Source: an uncultured Gilliamella sp.
Lineage (GTDB): Bacteria; Pseudomonadota; Gammaproteobacteria; Enterobacterales; Orbaceae
Direction: 5' to 3'
DNA: 64,000 nt
NCBI GenBank assembly: GCA_945271295.1
Contig: CALYPG010000010.1
Location: 1 to 64,000, forward strand
Shown here: positions 18,068-27,558 of the stretch, in pieces
How the letters are laid out: every line of letters begins with the position of its first letter
How positions within the stretch are numbered: position 1 is the stretch's first letter
Position numbers and translations under genes: made by a program
Notes under the pieces: model-generated
Databases searched by the model: none
Told to the model about the DNA's origin: nothing
The model's input: only the letters and a program-made list of their open reading frames with translations

Positions 18068-18571
18068 TTAGAAAGTAATTATTTGGGCTAAAATCCAAAC
18101 TGTAGCCGATGAGAAAATTGCGGCGATGACATCATCGATCATAATGCCAAAACCACCAGGTACTCTTTTATCAAACCAACGAATTGGCCACGGTTTGGCC
18201 ATATCAAAAATTCTAAAAGCAATAAAAGCAATAGCAATCCAAATAGCAGATATTTGTGGGATAAAAAATAATGTGATCCACATACCGACAAACTCATCCC
18301 AAACAATATGCCCAGAATCATGAGTATGGGTATCATCTGAGGTTTTTTGGCATAGAAAGCAACCAAATACAAAAGCGACAGTAATAAGCACCCAATACAA
18401 AGCAGGTTCTAAACCATAAAATAACCACCATAATACAATCGCCATTAATGATCCCATGGTACCTGGCATGAGGGGTGACATACCGCTACCCAAACCAACT
18501 GCTAATAAATGAATGGGATTGCTTAGTTTAAGGTATTGTTTAAAATCTTTGTTGCGCTCTTGTTTTGTCAT
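18068..18571 (-). CDS. pgpA: Phosphatidylglycerophosphatase A
   Basis: PgpA dephosphorylates phosphatidylglycerol phosphate at the inner membrane. The 167-residue protein (E. coli 172) has the family signature GLGSGMSPLMPGTMGSL near residues 27-43, several membrane helices, and the acidic motifs WDEFVGMW and DDVIAAI. It is convergent with nadK (59-base gap) and lies downstream of argF on the same strand, separated by a hairpin. The usual partners nusB and thiL are not adjacent. Confidence 0.94.
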   Translation of the reverse strand: MTKQERNKDFKQYLKLSNPIHLLAVGLGSGMSPLMPGTMGSLMAIVLWWLFYGLEPALYWVLITVAFVFGCFLCQKTSDDTHTHDSGHIVWDEFVGMWITLFFIPQISAIWIAIAFIAFRIFDMAKPWPIRWFDKRVPGGFGIMIDDVIAAIFSSATVWILAQIITF

Positions 18572-18604
18572 TATGGTCTATTTTGCTAACTAAAACGATA
18601 TTAT

Positions 18605-18627
18605 TATGCCGACTTTAGATCGGCATA
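18605..18627 (-). terminator. Hairpin after argF
   Basis: TATGCCGA and TCGGCATA form a perfect 8-bp stem with a 7-base loop, about 50 bases after the argF stop and before pgpA. No clear U-run follows, so efficiency is uncertain. Confidence 0.5.
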
Positions 18628-18677
18628 AGCGTGAAGAAAATACATATTAGCTAAGTATTTTCTGATTGGCAGGTATA

Positions 18678-19688
18678 TTATTCGTCTTTACTTAAGGTTG
18701 CAACCATTACTGCTTTGATAGTATGCAGTCTATTTTCTGCCTCATCAAACACAATGCTATGCTTAGATTCAAAAACGTCGTCGGTCACTTCCAGCCCATT
18801 AGCTAAACCATATTGTGTGGCCATTTGTTTACCCACGGTGGTATTCATATCATGAAAAGCCGGTAAACAATGCATAAATTTAACCTTTGGATTATTAGTG
18901 AGTTTAATAACATTCTGATTAATTTGATAAGGGGTTAATAATTTAACGCGTTCATCCCATACTTGTTTAGGTTCACCCATTGATACCCAAACATCAGTAT
19001 ATAAAAAATCTACATTTTGTACCCCTTGGGCAACATTTTCGGTCAAAATAATTTTTGCCCCTGTATTTTTGGCAATTTCTTGGCACTTGTTAACAAGTTC
19101 TGCTTCGGGCTGACATGCTTTAGGTGCAACTAATCGAATTTCCATGCCCATTAAGGCGGCACCTTCCATCAATGAATTGCCCATGTTATTACGTGCATCA
19201 CCTAAATAGGCAAATTTAACCGATTTAAGTTCACGATCGCCAATATGTTCTTGCATAGTCATAAAATCAGCTAAAATTTGTGTCGGGTGAGCTTCAGTGG
19301 TTAAACCATTCCAAACTGGTACACCGGCATATTTTGCCAATGTTTCTACAATATCTTGCCCATAACCGCGGTACTCAATACCGTCATACATTCGTCCAAG
19401 TACTCGTGCGGTATCAGCAATGGATTCTTTATGGCCAATTTGACTGCCACTTGGCCCTAAATAAGTAACACAAGCACCTTGATCAAAAGCGCCAACTTCA
19501 AAAGCACAACGGGTACGCGTAGAATCTTTCTCAAAAATTAAGGCAATGTTTTTGCCTGTAAGATATTTCTGTTCAGTGCCTTGCTGTTTGGCTTGTTTTA
19601 GTTTGATTGCCAGCTCGATTAATTGATTAATTTCGGCAGGGGTAAAATCGAGTAAGCGTAAAAAATGACGCTGATAAAAACCGTACAT
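18678..19688 (-). CDS. argF: Ornithine carbamoyltransferase
   Basis: This cytoplasmic enzyme joins carbamoyl phosphate to ornithine, giving citrulline for arginine synthesis. The 336-residue protein (E. coli ArgF/ArgI 334) has the carbamoyl-phosphate site STRTR at residues 56-60, the ornithine-side MHCLPAFHD near residue 273, and [13 protein letters not shown]. It is divergent from carAB, which makes its substrate carbamoyl phosphate, and the shared intergenic region holds ARG boxes. E. coli argI could be the better name, but the two paralogues cannot be told apart here. Confidence 0.95.
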   Translation of the reverse strand: MYGFYQRHFLRLLDFTPAEINQLIELAIKLKQAKQQGTEQKYLTGKNIALIFEKDSTRTRCAFEVGAFDQGACVTYLGPSGSQIGHKESIADTARVLGRMYDGIEYRGYGQDIVETLAKYAGVPVWNGLTTEAHPTQILADFMTMQEHIGDRELKSVKFAYLGDARNNMGNSLMEGAALMGMEIRLVAPKACQPEAELVNKCQEIAKNTGAKIILTENVAQGVQNVDFLYTDVWVSMGEPKQVWDERVKLLTPYQINQNVIKLTNNPKVKFMHCLPAFHDMNTTVGKQMATQYGLANGLEVTDDVFESKHSIVFDEAENRLHTIKAVMVATLSKDE

Positions 19689-19727
19689 AACTTGCTCCTA
19701 GGAACTATAAATATTTTTATAATTCTA

Positions 19728-19745
19728 TTTGAATAATTATGCAAA
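19728..19745 (-). promoter_or_regulatory. ARG box near argF
   Basis: TGAATAATTATGCA differs from the ArgR half-site pair TGAAT-N4-ATTCA at one base. It lies about 40-57 bases before the argF ATG. A weaker overlapping GCAAATTCA follows. No clear second box at 21-base spacing is seen. Confidence 0.55.
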
Positions 19746-19904
19746 TTCAAGTTAAACATAACCAAATAGATAATCTTTAGTGTTTACCTTTAAAAAATCT
19801 CAAAATTTAGACTTAATTATTCAATTAATTTTTATAATAGTGCTTTTTTTGTTTAAAAAAGTGTAATAAAATGCCTAGATATTACATCTTCAACCACAAG
19901 TCCA

Positions 19905-19943
19905 AATGAATTTTTATTCATGTTTTATGATTTGTTATTCAAA
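19905..19943 (+). promoter_or_regulatory. Tandem ARG boxes (ArgR operator) before carA
   Basis: Two 18-bp ArgR sites lie side by side with a 3-base gap, the standard operator geometry. Box 1 core TGAATTTTTATTCA (19907-19920) is a perfect match; box 2 core TGATTTGTTATTCA (19928-19941) has one mismatch. The pair ends 13 bases before the carA start. Confidence 0.85.
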
Positions 19944-19956
19944 GGTATTGTAGATT

Positions 19957-21117
19957 ATGCACACTTATGCCCTCCTTATGTTACAAGATGGTTCACAATT
20001 TATTGGCAAATCGATAGGCGCTGATGGTCAAACTGTTGGTGAAGTAGTATTTAATACCTCGATGACTGGCTATCAAGAAATTTTGACTGACCCTTCTTAT
20101 GCCGAGCAAATGGTTACATTAACCTATCCGCATATTGGTAATGTAGGTACTAATGATGCTGATGCCGAATCGGCACAAGTTTATGTTAAGGGACTTATTA
20201 TTCGAGATTTGCCGTTATTAGCAAGTAATTACCGTAGTGACTTAGATCTATCTAGTTATTTAAAACAACATAAGGTGGTAGCCATTGCTGATATTGATAC
20301 CCGCCGCTTAACGCGTATTTTACGTGAAAAAGGGGCGCAACATGGTGTCATTATTACCGCGAGCGATAAAGAAGCTTTATTGGCACAAGCCGAGTCTGCC
20401 AAACAGCAAGCTAACAATTTTAAGGGCCTAAAAGGGCTGGATTTAGCTAAACAGGTAACGTGTAAGCAAAGTTATAGTTGGACTCAAGGGTTATGGACCA
20501 GGCAAAATGAACAGTCACAACCTAAAGCCGCTAGTGAATTATCTTACCATGTGGTAGCTTATGATTTTGGGGTAAAACGCAATATTTTGCGTATGTTAGT
20601 TGCCCGAGGTTGTAAATTAACCGTAGTACCTGCCAAAACCAGAGCTGAAGAAGTGCTTGCATTAAATCCTGATGGCATTTTTTTATCAAATGGCCCGGGC
20701 GATCCGGCACCTTGTACTTATGCCATTGATGCTATTAAACAGTTTTTAACCACAAATGTTCCGGTATTTGGAATCTGTTTGGGACATCAGTTATTGGCGC
20801 TCGCTTGCGGTGCCCAAACGGTAAAAATGAAATTCGGTCATCATGGTGGTAATCATCCGGTTAAAGATCTTGAGAACAATCGCGTGATGATCACTGCCCA
20901 AAATCATGGTTTCGCTGTGGATGAAAGTAGTTTACCTGCTCATTTACGAGCCACACATAAATCCCTGTTTGACGGTTCACTACAAGGTATTCATCACAAT
21001 GAAAAACCAGCCTTTAGCTTTCAAGGCCATCCAGAAGCTAGTCCTGGTCCACACGATGCAGCCCCTCTTTTTGACCACTTTATTGAATTAATGAAAATTT
21101 ATAAGCAGGAGCAATAA
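19957..21117 (+). CDS. carA: Carbamoyl-phosphate synthase small subunit
   Basis: CarA is the glutaminase half of carbamoyl phosphate synthase and feeds ammonia through a tunnel to CarB. The N-terminal CarA-specific domain (about residues 1-150; [22 protein letters not shown]) is followed by a class I amidotransferase domain with nucleophile Cys274 in [12 protein letters not shown] and the His/Glu pair in [10 protein letters not shown] near residue 360. Length 386 (E. coli 382). The ATG start aligns with the family N-terminus, although the AAAGG ribosome binding site is about 11 bases away. carB follows after 2 bases. Tandem ARG boxes upstream indicate repression by ArgR. Confidence 0.96.
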   Translation: MHTYALLMLQDGSQFIGKSIGADGQTVGEVVFNTSMTGYQEILTDPSYAEQMVTLTYPHIGNVGTNDADAESAQVYVKGLIIRDLPLLASNYRSDLDLSSYLKQHKVVAIADIDTRRLTRILREKGAQHGVIITASDKEALLAQAESAKQQANNFKGLKGLDLAKQVTCKQSYSWTQGLWTRQNEQSQPKAASELSYHVVAYDFGVKRNILRMLVARGCKLTVVPAKTRAEEVLALNPDGIFLSNGPGDPAPCTYAIDAIKQFLTTNVPVFGICLGHQLLALACGAQTVKMKFGHHGGNHPVKDLENNRVMITAQNHGFAVDESSLPAHLRATHKSLFDGSLQGIHHNEKPAFSFQGHPEASPGPHDAAPLFDHFIELMKIYKQEQ

Positions 21118-21119
21118 CC

Positions 21120-24100
21120 ATGGCTAAGCGAACAGATATTAACAGTATTTTAATTATTGGCGCCGGCCCGATTGTTATTGGTCAAGCATGTGAATTTGAT
21201 TATTCAGGTGCTCAGGCATGTAAAGCATTACGCGAAGAAGGCTATCGCGTGATTTTAGTTAATTCAAATCCGGCTACTATCATGACCGATCCGGAAATGG
21301 CTGATGCAACTTATATTGAACCCATTCACTGGTCAACAGTACGTAGAATTATCGAAAAAGAACGCCCTGATGCTATCTTACCCACTATGGGCGGGCAAAC
21401 TGCATTAAATTGTGCCTTAGAACTAGAAAACAAAGGAATTTTAAAAGAGTTTAATGTTGAAATGATTGGTGCCACCGCAGACGCTATAGATAAAGCTGAA
21501 GATCGTAAGCGGTTTGACCAAGCTATGAAAAAAATCGGTCTTGAAACCGCGCGTTCTGGTATTGCTCATTCACTAAAAGAAGCTTATTCCGTACTTGAGT
21601 TAGTCGGCTTCCCTTGCATTATTCGCCCATCATTCACAATGGGAGGGACGGGTGGCGGCATTGCTTATAATACCGAAGAATTTGATGAAATTTGTACTCG
21701 TGGACTCGATCTTTCACCAACTAATGAATTATTAATTGATGAATCATTGATTGGTTGGAAAGAGTACGAAATGGAAGTGGTTAGAGATAAAAACGATAAC
21801 TGTATTATTGTGTGCTCAATTGAAAACTTCGACCCAATGGGGATTCATACTGGTGACTCAATTACTGTTGCTCCAGCCCAAACCCTAACCGATAAAGAAT
21901 ACCAAATCATGCGTAATGCCTCTATTGCAGTATTACGTGAAATTGGTGTCGAAACCGGAGGCTCCAACGTACAATTCTCAGTTGATCCTAAAACAGGACG
22001 ATTAATTGTGATTGAGATGAATCCGCGGGTGTCACGTTCGTCGGCTTTAGCTTCTAAAGCAACCGGATTCCCTATTGCCAAAATAGCGGCTAAATTAGCC
22101 GTGGGGTATACGCTTGATGAGCTTAGCAATGATATTACTGGGGGCAAAACCCCAGCTTCATTTGAACCATCCATTGATTATGTAGTCACAAAAATTCCGC
22201 GCTTTAATTTTGAAAAATTTGCTGGTTGTAATGATCGTTTAACCACACAAATGAAATCAGTGGGTGAAGTTATGGCAATAGGTCGTACTTTTCAAGAATC
22301 GCTACAAAAAGCACTGCGCGGACTTGAAGTCGGTGCCTGTGGATTGGATCCTAAAATTGATGATTATACTAATGAAAAAAATATCACCAAGATCCGTTAT
22401 GAATTACAAGATGCCGGCGCAGAGCGTATTTGGTATATTGCCGATGCTTTTAGAGCAGGTTTAGCTTTAGATGAGATATTTTTATTAACCAATATTGATC
22501 GCTGGTTTTTAGTCCAAATTCAAGAGTTAGTTAATATCGAAAATGAACTCAAACAGCAATCAATTACTAGTTTAAATAAAGAAACGTTATGGCAGATTAA
22601 ACGCAAAGGTTTTTCTGATCAACGTATTGCCAAATTACTTAATACCGATGAACAATCAGTACGTAATTTACGTTCTCAATATAATATTCATCCGGTTTAT
22701 AAACGGGTTGATACTTGTGCCGCGGAGTTTGCAACCGATACAGCTTACTTATATTCGACTTACGAAGAGGAGTGCGAGGCACAGCCACAGTTTAAACGAC
22801 CAAAAATCATGATTCTAGGTGGTGGGCCAAACCGAATAGGACAAGGCATTGAATTTGACTATTGTTGCGTACATGCTGCATTAGCATTACGTGAAGATGG
22901 TTTTGAAACCATTATGGTTAACTGTAATCCAGAGACCGTTTCCACTGATTATGATACTTCTAACCGGCTCTATTTTGAACCGGTTACGCTTGAAGATGTA
23001 CTAGAGATTGCCCATGTCGAAAAACCTGATGGTGTGATTGTGCAATATGGTGGACAAACTCCGCTTAAATTAGCTCGATCATTAGAAAGTGCTGGTTTAC
23101 CAATTATTGGCACATCTCCAGATGCCATTGATAAAGCCGAAGATCGTAAACGCTTTCAAGCGATTGTCGATAAATTGCAATTAAAACAACCAGTCAATGC
23201 CACTGTGACTGATATTGATGAAGCTGTTATCAAAGCCGAAAAAATAGGCTATCCATTAGTTGTTCGTCCTTCTTATGTTTTAGGTGGACGAGCAATGGAA
23301 ATTGTCTATAACGAGCAAGACTTAAAGCGCTATTTTAAAACGGCGGTGAGTGAATCGAATAATGCACCGGTATTACTCGATCACTTTTTAGATGATGCTA
23401 TTGAAATCGATATTGACGTGATCGCTGATGGTGAACATATTGTGATTGGCGGAATTATGGAACATATAGAACAAGCTGGGATCCATTCCGGCGATTCAGC
23501 TTGCTCACTACCCACACACACATTAAGTCCTGATATTTTAACTAGGCTACGTGAACAAGCTAAACAATTGGCACTTGAACTAAATGTAAAAGGGTTAATG
23601 AATGGCCAATTTGCAGTGAAAGGCAATGATATTTACTTGATTGAAATTAATCCTCGTGCCGCGCGTACCGTTCCTTTTGTTTCCAAAGCTACTGGTTTGC
23701 CATTAGCCAAGATTGCTGCACGGGTAATGACAGGACAATCACTCGCTAAACAACAGGTAACAAAAGAGGTTATTCCACCTTATTTTTCAGTAAAAGAAGT
23801 CGTACTACCATTTAATAAATTTAGTGGTGTCGATCCAATTTTAGGACCTGAAATGCGTTCAACTGGTGAAGTTATGGGGATTGGCAAGACCTTTGCCGAA
23901 GCTTTTGCTAAAGCACAATTAGCTAGCTTATCCAACATGAAAAAATCAGGGAAAGCGTTATTATCCGTTCGTGATCAGGACAAAACACGCTTATTAGAAG
24001 TAGCCAAACGATTAGTTGCCCATGATTTTACTCTTGACGCCACTGCTGGTACTGCCACAGTCTTGCAACAAGCGGGAATAAACTGTCAAATTGTGAAAAA

Positions 24101-24332
24101 AGAAAACGAAGGTCGGCCGAATATTCATGATCATATTAAAAATGGTGAATATAGTTATATTCTTAATACTACATCAGGTCGCGCCGCCATTGAAGCTTCG
24201 AAAATTTTACGCCGTAGTGCCATTCAATATAAGGTGCACTATGATACAACCATGAATGCCGCTTATGCGACTACGGCGGCGTTAGATTGCGATCCAACTA
24301 AAACCGTTATACCATTACAGGAGCTTTATTAA
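21120..24332 (+). CDS. carB: Carbamoyl-phosphate synthase large subunit
   Basis: CarB makes carbamoyl phosphate from bicarbonate, ammonia and two ATP for both arginine and pyrimidine synthesis. The 1070-residue protein (E. coli 1073) shows the internally duplicated ATP-grasp layout. The first half starts with [21 protein letters not shown] and has GGTGGG at about residue 175. The second half starts with [21 protein letters not shown] near residue 560 and has [11 protein letters not shown]-terminal allosteric domain (about 935-1070, with NTTSGR) completes it. AGGAG precedes the ATG. The 2-base gap to carA indicates an operon. Confidence 0.97.
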   Translation: MAKRTDINSILIIGAGPIVIGQACEFDYSGAQACKALREEGYRVILVNSNPATIMTDPEMADATYIEPIHWSTVRRIIEKERPDAILPTMGGQTALNCALELENKGILKEFNVEMIGATADAIDKAEDRKRFDQAMKKIGLETARSGIAHSLKEAYSVLELVGFPCIIRPSFTMGGTGGGIAYNTEEFDEICTRGLDLSPTNELLIDESLIGWKEYEMEVVRDKNDNCIIVCSIENFDPMGIHTGDSITVAPAQTLTDKEYQIMRNASIAVLREIGVETGGSNVQFSVDPKTGRLIVIEMNPRVSRSSALASKATGFPIAKIAAKLAVGYTLDELSNDITGGKTPASFEPSIDYVVTKIPRFNFEKFAGCNDRLTTQMKSVGEVMAIGRTFQESLQKALRGLEVGACGLDPKIDDYTNEKNITKIRYELQDAGAERIWYIADAFRAGLALDEIFLLTNIDRWFLVQIQELVNIENELKQQSITSLNKETLWQIKRKGFSDQRIAKLLNTDEQSVRNLRSQYNIHPVYKRVDTCAAEFATDTAYLYSTYEEECEAQPQFKRPKIMILGGGPNRIGQGIEFDYCCVHAALALREDGFETIMVNCNPETVSTDYDTSNRLYFEPVTLEDVLEIAHVEKPDGVIVQYGGQTPLKLARSLESAGLPIIGTSPDAIDKAEDRKRFQAIVDKLQLKQPVNATVTDIDEAVIKAEKIGYPLVVRPSYVLGGRAMEIVYNEQDLKRYFKTAVSESNNAPVLLDHFLDDAIEIDIDVIADGEHIVIGGIMEHIEQAGIHSGDSACSLPTHTLSPDILTRLREQAKQLALELNVKGLMNGQFAVKGNDIYLIEINPRAARTVPFVSKATGLPLAKIAARVMTGQSLAKQQVTKEVIPPYFSVKEVVLPFNKFSGVDPILGPEMRSTGEVMGIGKTFAEAFAKAQLASLSNMKKSGKALLSVRDQDKTRLLEVAKRLVAHDFTLDATAGTATVLQQAGINCQIVKKENEGRPNIHDHIKNGEYSYILNTTSGRAAIEASKILRRSAIQYKVHYDTTMNAAYATTAALDCDPTKTVIPLQELY

Positions 24333-24375
24333 TAAATTACAACCACCCTAATTAGATGATTTAATGGAGAAAATT

Positions 24376-25221
24376 ATGCGATTACTGCGTTATGGTTTAA
24401 AAGGACATGAAAAACCAGCCATTTTAGATGATAAAGATCAACTACGCGATCTAAGCGCGGTAATTGCCGACATTGATGCGCAAACATTAGCCGATAATGT
24501 GTTAACAAAAATTAGCCAACTGGATATTGATACTTTACCGATAATTAATCATCCTCAGCGTATTGCGCCTTGTGTGGGTAAAGTGGGTAAATTTATTTGT
24601 ATTGGTTTGAACTATATCGATCATGCTAAAGAAACCGGTGCGCCAATTCCTAAAGAACCGGTTATCTTTAATAAATGGATCAGTGCCATAAGTGGCCCTA
24701 ATGATAATATTGTATTACCTCGAGGTTCGACTCATACCGATTGGGAAGTGGAATTAGGTATCATTATTGGTAAAGAAGGTAAATATATTCAAGAGCAAGA
24801 GGCATTAACTTATGTTGCTGGTTATTGCGTGGTTAATGATGTTTCTGAACGTGATTATCAACAAAATCGTGGTGGAACTTGGGACAAAGGCAAAGGCTGT
24901 GATAGTTTTGGCCCCATTGGCCCTTGGTTAGTGACTACTGATGAAATTAGTGATCCGCAAAATCTTGAATTATGGTTAGAAGTAGATGGTAAACGTTATC
25001 AACATAGTAATACCAGTAATATGATTTTTAATGTTAAACAGATTATTAGCTATGTTAGCCAATTTATGAGCTTACAACCTGGTGACATTATTTCAACCGG
25101 CACACCGCCAGGCGTTGGTCTTGGCATTAAACCCGAACCTGTATTTTTAAAAGCAGGACAAAAAGTCCGTTTAGGAATTGAAAAATTAGGAATTCAAGAG
25201 CAGTTAGTGGTAAGTGAATAA
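24376..25221 (+). CDS. Fumarylacetoacetate hydrolase-family protein
   Basis: The product belongs to the FAH superfamily of Mg-dependent hydrolases, decarboxylases and lyases. Residues about 1-70 form a variable N-terminal part. The catalytic domain shows FICIGLNYIDHAKETG, FNKWISAISGPND, THTDWEVELGIIIG (metal-binding acids), DVSERDYQ, KGCDSFGPIGPWLVT and STGTPPGVG. GGAG in the upstream ATGGAG is the ribosome binding site for ATG 24376, giving 281 residues. The overall pattern resembles proteins annotated as ureidoglycolate lyase or 2-keto-4-pentenoate hydratase-like, but no pathway genes are adjacent, so the substrate is unknown. It is 43 bases after carB and may be a separate unit. Confidence 0.85.
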   Translation: MRLLRYGLKGHEKPAILDDKDQLRDLSAVIADIDAQTLADNVLTKISQLDIDTLPIINHPQRIAPCVGKVGKFICIGLNYIDHAKETGAPIPKEPVIFNKWISAISGPNDNIVLPRGSTHTDWEVELGIIIGKEGKYIQEQEALTYVAGYCVVNDVSERDYQQNRGGTWDKGKGCDSFGPIGPWLVTTDEISDPQNLELWLEVDGKRYQHSNTSNMIFNVKQIISYVSQFMSLQPGDIISTGTPPGVGLGIKPEPVFLKAGQKVRLGIEKLGIQEQLVVSE

Positions 25222-25283
25222 TACTATTATTACAATATAAATAACGCCCTTATTACTATTAATGATGGTGCATAAGCGGGGGG

Positions 25284-25513
25284 ATTTTAAGGCTGCTCTT
25301 ACTTGCATTAAAACCTCGCCCAATAGGTTTTTTCCTCTCCATTTAGTCATATTAAATCTCATTTCATCATCAATATTTAAACCTATTTTCCAAACTTTAT
25401 CATACGGGCTAGCTTCAGCTAATACCTTACCTTTAGTAGATAAGAGGTATGTTTTAAGCTCCGCATTTTGAGAAAATTTAGCGTAATTACCTTTAAAAAC
25501 TATCTCTTTTTTA
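25284..25513 (-). pseudogene. Truncated copy of NADAR gene 3' end (direct repeat)
   Basis: This 230-base segment is collinear and gap-free with 27561-27790, the last three fifths of the intact NADAR gene, with about nine mismatches by eye. Both copies have the same orientation. The stop codon is lost here, because the frame reads Leu-Lys-Ser-Pro instead of Leu-Lys-stop, and the 5' part is replaced at 25514 by unrelated sequence. KVWGIGLN has become KVWKIGLN. It is a non-functional duplicate. Confidence 0.9.
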
Positions 25514-25684
25514 GTCTTAAATCATACTTTTGTATTTTCTCTTCAACTTCATCAAGCAACGATATGGCCACTTGACTGATAATTTCATCACACTCCATAA
25601 TAAGATCATACAATTCAGGAGTAAAATTGAACTATATTAAGCTACCATTATAAACATACTCAGTATTGCTGAATTTTTCTAAAA
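25500..25684 (-). pseudogene. Fragment of an unknown minus-strand gene
   Basis: The minus strand reads FNFTPELYDLIMECDEII and then SQVAISLLDEVEEKIQKYDL up to a stop at 25500-25502. Before it, beyond one in-frame stop, it reads EKFSNTEYVYNGSLI. The composition is protein-like (amphipathic, acidic helix) and unlike random AT-rich DNA. The stop lies inside the joined NADAR copy, so this looks like the C-terminal part of a gene fused to that breakpoint. I do not recognise the family. An orphan immunity-type protein is a guess from the context only. Confidence 0.4.
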
Positions 25685-25731
25685 ACGCTTATATGGTTAA
25701 AAAATGTCAATTGGCATGTCGATGATTGGTT

Positions 25732-26259
25732 ATGATAAATAAATTAAATAAGAAATTTAATGATTTAATAAAAAAAGAAAAATTGGATAGATTTGATATT
25801 TATTTTAGACAATACCAAGATTTTGAGGAAATTCCGTTGTTTTCTAGATTGAAACATATAACTTTCCTATCTTCATTATCTTTTAATGAAAAAAATAAAT
25901 TATTAATTAATCTAGGTGTTAAATTGATTGATTGCATTTTAGCCAATCCCTTTAAATATATTAATTCAGAAGAATTTAGAGAGTATTTTATTTGTCTTAC
26001 TATAACTGAATGGGATGATTATAAAGAAATTGATTGTTTAACGCCTTGTATCTATGTATCAAGAAGAAAAACTTGGATTTTATCTAATTTAAAGCTTAGT
26101 TATCAATCGTCAATTGAAGAAAATCTAGTAAACGAATATCTTTATTCTTTAGGTTTGAATCAATATAGTGCATTTGTTCCTAGTGGTGAGAATGGCGAAA
26201 ATAAAAGAATATATATAATAAAGAAGAATATATTGAATAATCCTGAAACATTTAGCTAG
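25732..26259 (+). CDS. Hypothetical protein, possible orphan immunity protein
   Basis: I do not recognise this 175-residue protein. It has no signal peptide or membrane helix. It is rich in Lys, Ile, Asn, Leu and Phe and looks like a small globular cytoplasmic protein, with an aromatic-rich N-terminal part (DIYFRQYQDF) and a stretch LTITEWDDYKEIDCLTPCIYVSRR. The frame opens at TTG 25726, but ATG 25732 is the more likely start; no good ribosome binding site is seen. The even lower GC than its neighbours and the surrounding gene fragments suggest recent transfer. Immunity genes of contact-dependent toxins look like this, but no toxin is present, so that role is speculative. Confidence 0.5.
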   Translation: MINKLNKKFNDLIKKEKLDRFDIYFRQYQDFEEIPLFSRLKHITFLSSLSFNEKNKLLINLGVKLIDCILANPFKYINSEEFREYFICLTITEWDDYKEIDCLTPCIYVSRRKTWILSNLKLSYQSSIEENLVNEYLYSLGLNQYSAFVPSGENGENKRIYIIKKNILNNPETFS

Positions 26260-26686
26260 ATGATTCTTGTTATTATTAAGACTTAATTTTATTCATTATG
26301 AACTCTGGTTAATTGTTTAACAATTGATTGATGGCGTATTTAGTGCCATTTGTAATGAGATAAAATAGAGATGTTTTAATAAATTATGAAAGCAATAGTC
26401 GATATTAGATTGATAGTCCGTTTGATGTTGATGATAAAAACCCGAAAGACAGTGTAATTTTTAATTTTCGTACGTGGGTGGAAGTAATAAAAGCCATAAT
26501 GGTAAAATATGCCCATAAATCAGAAGATGAGGCAGAATCTCTTATATTGTCTTCGTTTCTGGTGAATGACGCGTTAGAAGATTATATAGGGATTGTTGTT
26601 CGATGCCATGAATACCACTACCATTGGGCTATGGTGTTAGTATATGTTTTCTGAGGGAGTTTTGAAGAAAATACCATGGTAAAATA
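26260..26686. other. Gap with a broken gene, no intact ORF
   Basis: No complete gene lies between the hypothetical gene and the lipoprotein gene. The right half holds an interrupted coding fragment (26370-26654). The first hundred bases show nothing. Confidence 0.5.
26370..26654 (+). pseudogene. Broken small gene, unknown family
   Basis: From 26412 an 80-codon frame reads DSPFDVDDKNPKDSVIFNF, continues RTWVEVIKAIMVKYAHK, and ends near EYHYHWAMVLVYVF before a stop at 26652-26654. Upstream the same frame continues (DVLINYESNSRY) but is broken by TAG at 26406-26408. No start codon with a ribosome binding site serves the whole frame. The pattern (helix-rich, ending in a HWAM segment) recalls small conserved proteins found beside toxin/immunity loci, from memory only. 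Probably a decayed gene. A short translated remnant from the internal ATG near 26499 cannot be excluded. Confidence 0.45.
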
Positions 26687-27085
26687 ATGACAAAATTAAG
26701 ATTTAATAGATTATTTATCGTTTTTTCAGTATGTTTTTTATTGATAGGTTGTATTCCCCCGCGAATAATTATAACACCTAATGATCTTCCGACAGGTGTT
26801 ATAGGTAAGAACTATTATGCTCAGATTACTATTGATGGAGGCTCTGGGCCAATTTCAGGAAGTGGATTTCAGCGGGAAATTTATCCCATAAACTCTGGGT
26901 TAGAAATTATATCACCTGAAATAAATGGTAGGGTTGAATATAATAATTTAGCAGTGAAGGGGATTCCAAAAATCATAGGTGATATTAAAGTTATTATTCA
27001 AGGAGGAATGATTTCTTCTGGTTGGAATGCGCCTTCTGATTTTAAAAAAGTTTATATTATTAAAGTCACAGAACAAGAAAAATAA
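26687..27085 (+). CDS. Small lipoprotein with Ig-like fold
   Basis: This 132-residue protein has a basic N-terminus, a hydrophobic segment (about residues 10-20) and a lipobox LIGC, so it should be lipid-anchored in the envelope. The mature part (NDLPTGVIGKNYYAQITIDG, then GLEIISPEINGRV, LAVKGIPKIIGDI) follows the pattern of putative Ig/cadherin-like domains: LPxGxxGxxY near the start and GxPxxxGxxxxxI near the end. I recognise no specific family. It lies in the accessory patch between a broken gene and an IS relic. Periplasmic immunity lipoproteins of secreted antibacterial toxins are one possibility, without direct support. Confidence 0.55.
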   Translation: MTKLRFNRLFIVFSVCFLLIGCIPPRIIITPNDLPTGVIGKNYYAQITIDGGSGPISGSGFQREIYPINSGLEIISPEINGRVEYNNLAVKGIPKIIGDIKVIIQGGMISSGWNAPSDFKKVYIIKVTEQEK

Positions 27086-27135
27086 CACCTAAACTGATCT
27101 AAAGTTGTTATATTGACCGCTATTTATTTAGTTTG

Positions 27136-27508
27136 ACTGGCATTAAAACAAGCGTTATTTAGACGTGGTTTTCCTAAAAAAGTTTTAATTCACAGTGACC
27201 TGGGAAATCAATATTGTAGTGCTGATTTTAAACAGTTATTGTTACAGTATGGAGTTAAACAAAGTATGAGTAAAGCAGGAAATTGTTAGGATAATGCGGT
27301 AGCTGAAAGCTTCTTTCATACATTAAAAACGCATATGATTCATGATTGTTACTACCAAACGAGGAAATTAGCAAATAAAGCACTATTTGAATATATTGAA
27401 ATTTATTATGGGTTCCGTCATCATTCTGCCAATGGCTAAATATCGCCGCAGCAATATAAACAACAGTACTACCAAAACAACAAGATCATAGAGGTGAGCA
27501 CTGCCTAA
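27136..27508 (+). pseudogene. IS3-family transposase remnant (OrfB C-terminus)
   Basis: The plus strand encodes the C-terminal integrase-fold part of an IS3-family OrfB: VLIHSDLGNQYCSADF (catalytic Asp), SMSKAGNC-stop-DNAVAESFF (catalytic Glu, with the usual Trp codon changed to TAG), KTHMIHDCYYQTRKLA, YIEIYYGF and HHSANG-stop-ISPQQY. The two in-frame stops and the missing 5' half make it dead. No terminal inverted repeats could be identified. Confidence 0.88.
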
Positions 27509-27558
27509 TATTTTGGCGAGGAGGTACATAAGAGTGGATGAAAATTTTAAGATAGTAG

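Larger units (their letters stand above)
25222..25731. other. Accessory-patch left arm without intact gene
   Basis: About 500 bases containing only broken sequence: the 3'-end copy of the NADAR gene (25284-25513) and an interrupted minus-strand fragment joined to it (25500-25684). Nothing else readable was seen. Confidence 0.6.

Noticed and set aside
25684..25735. Short frame ending ...NWHVDDWL with its stop overlapping the start of the 175-residue ORF as ATGA
   Set aside because: It looks like toxin-immunity coupling, but only about 20 codons are open and nothing upstream is alignable, so it is not called as a gene.
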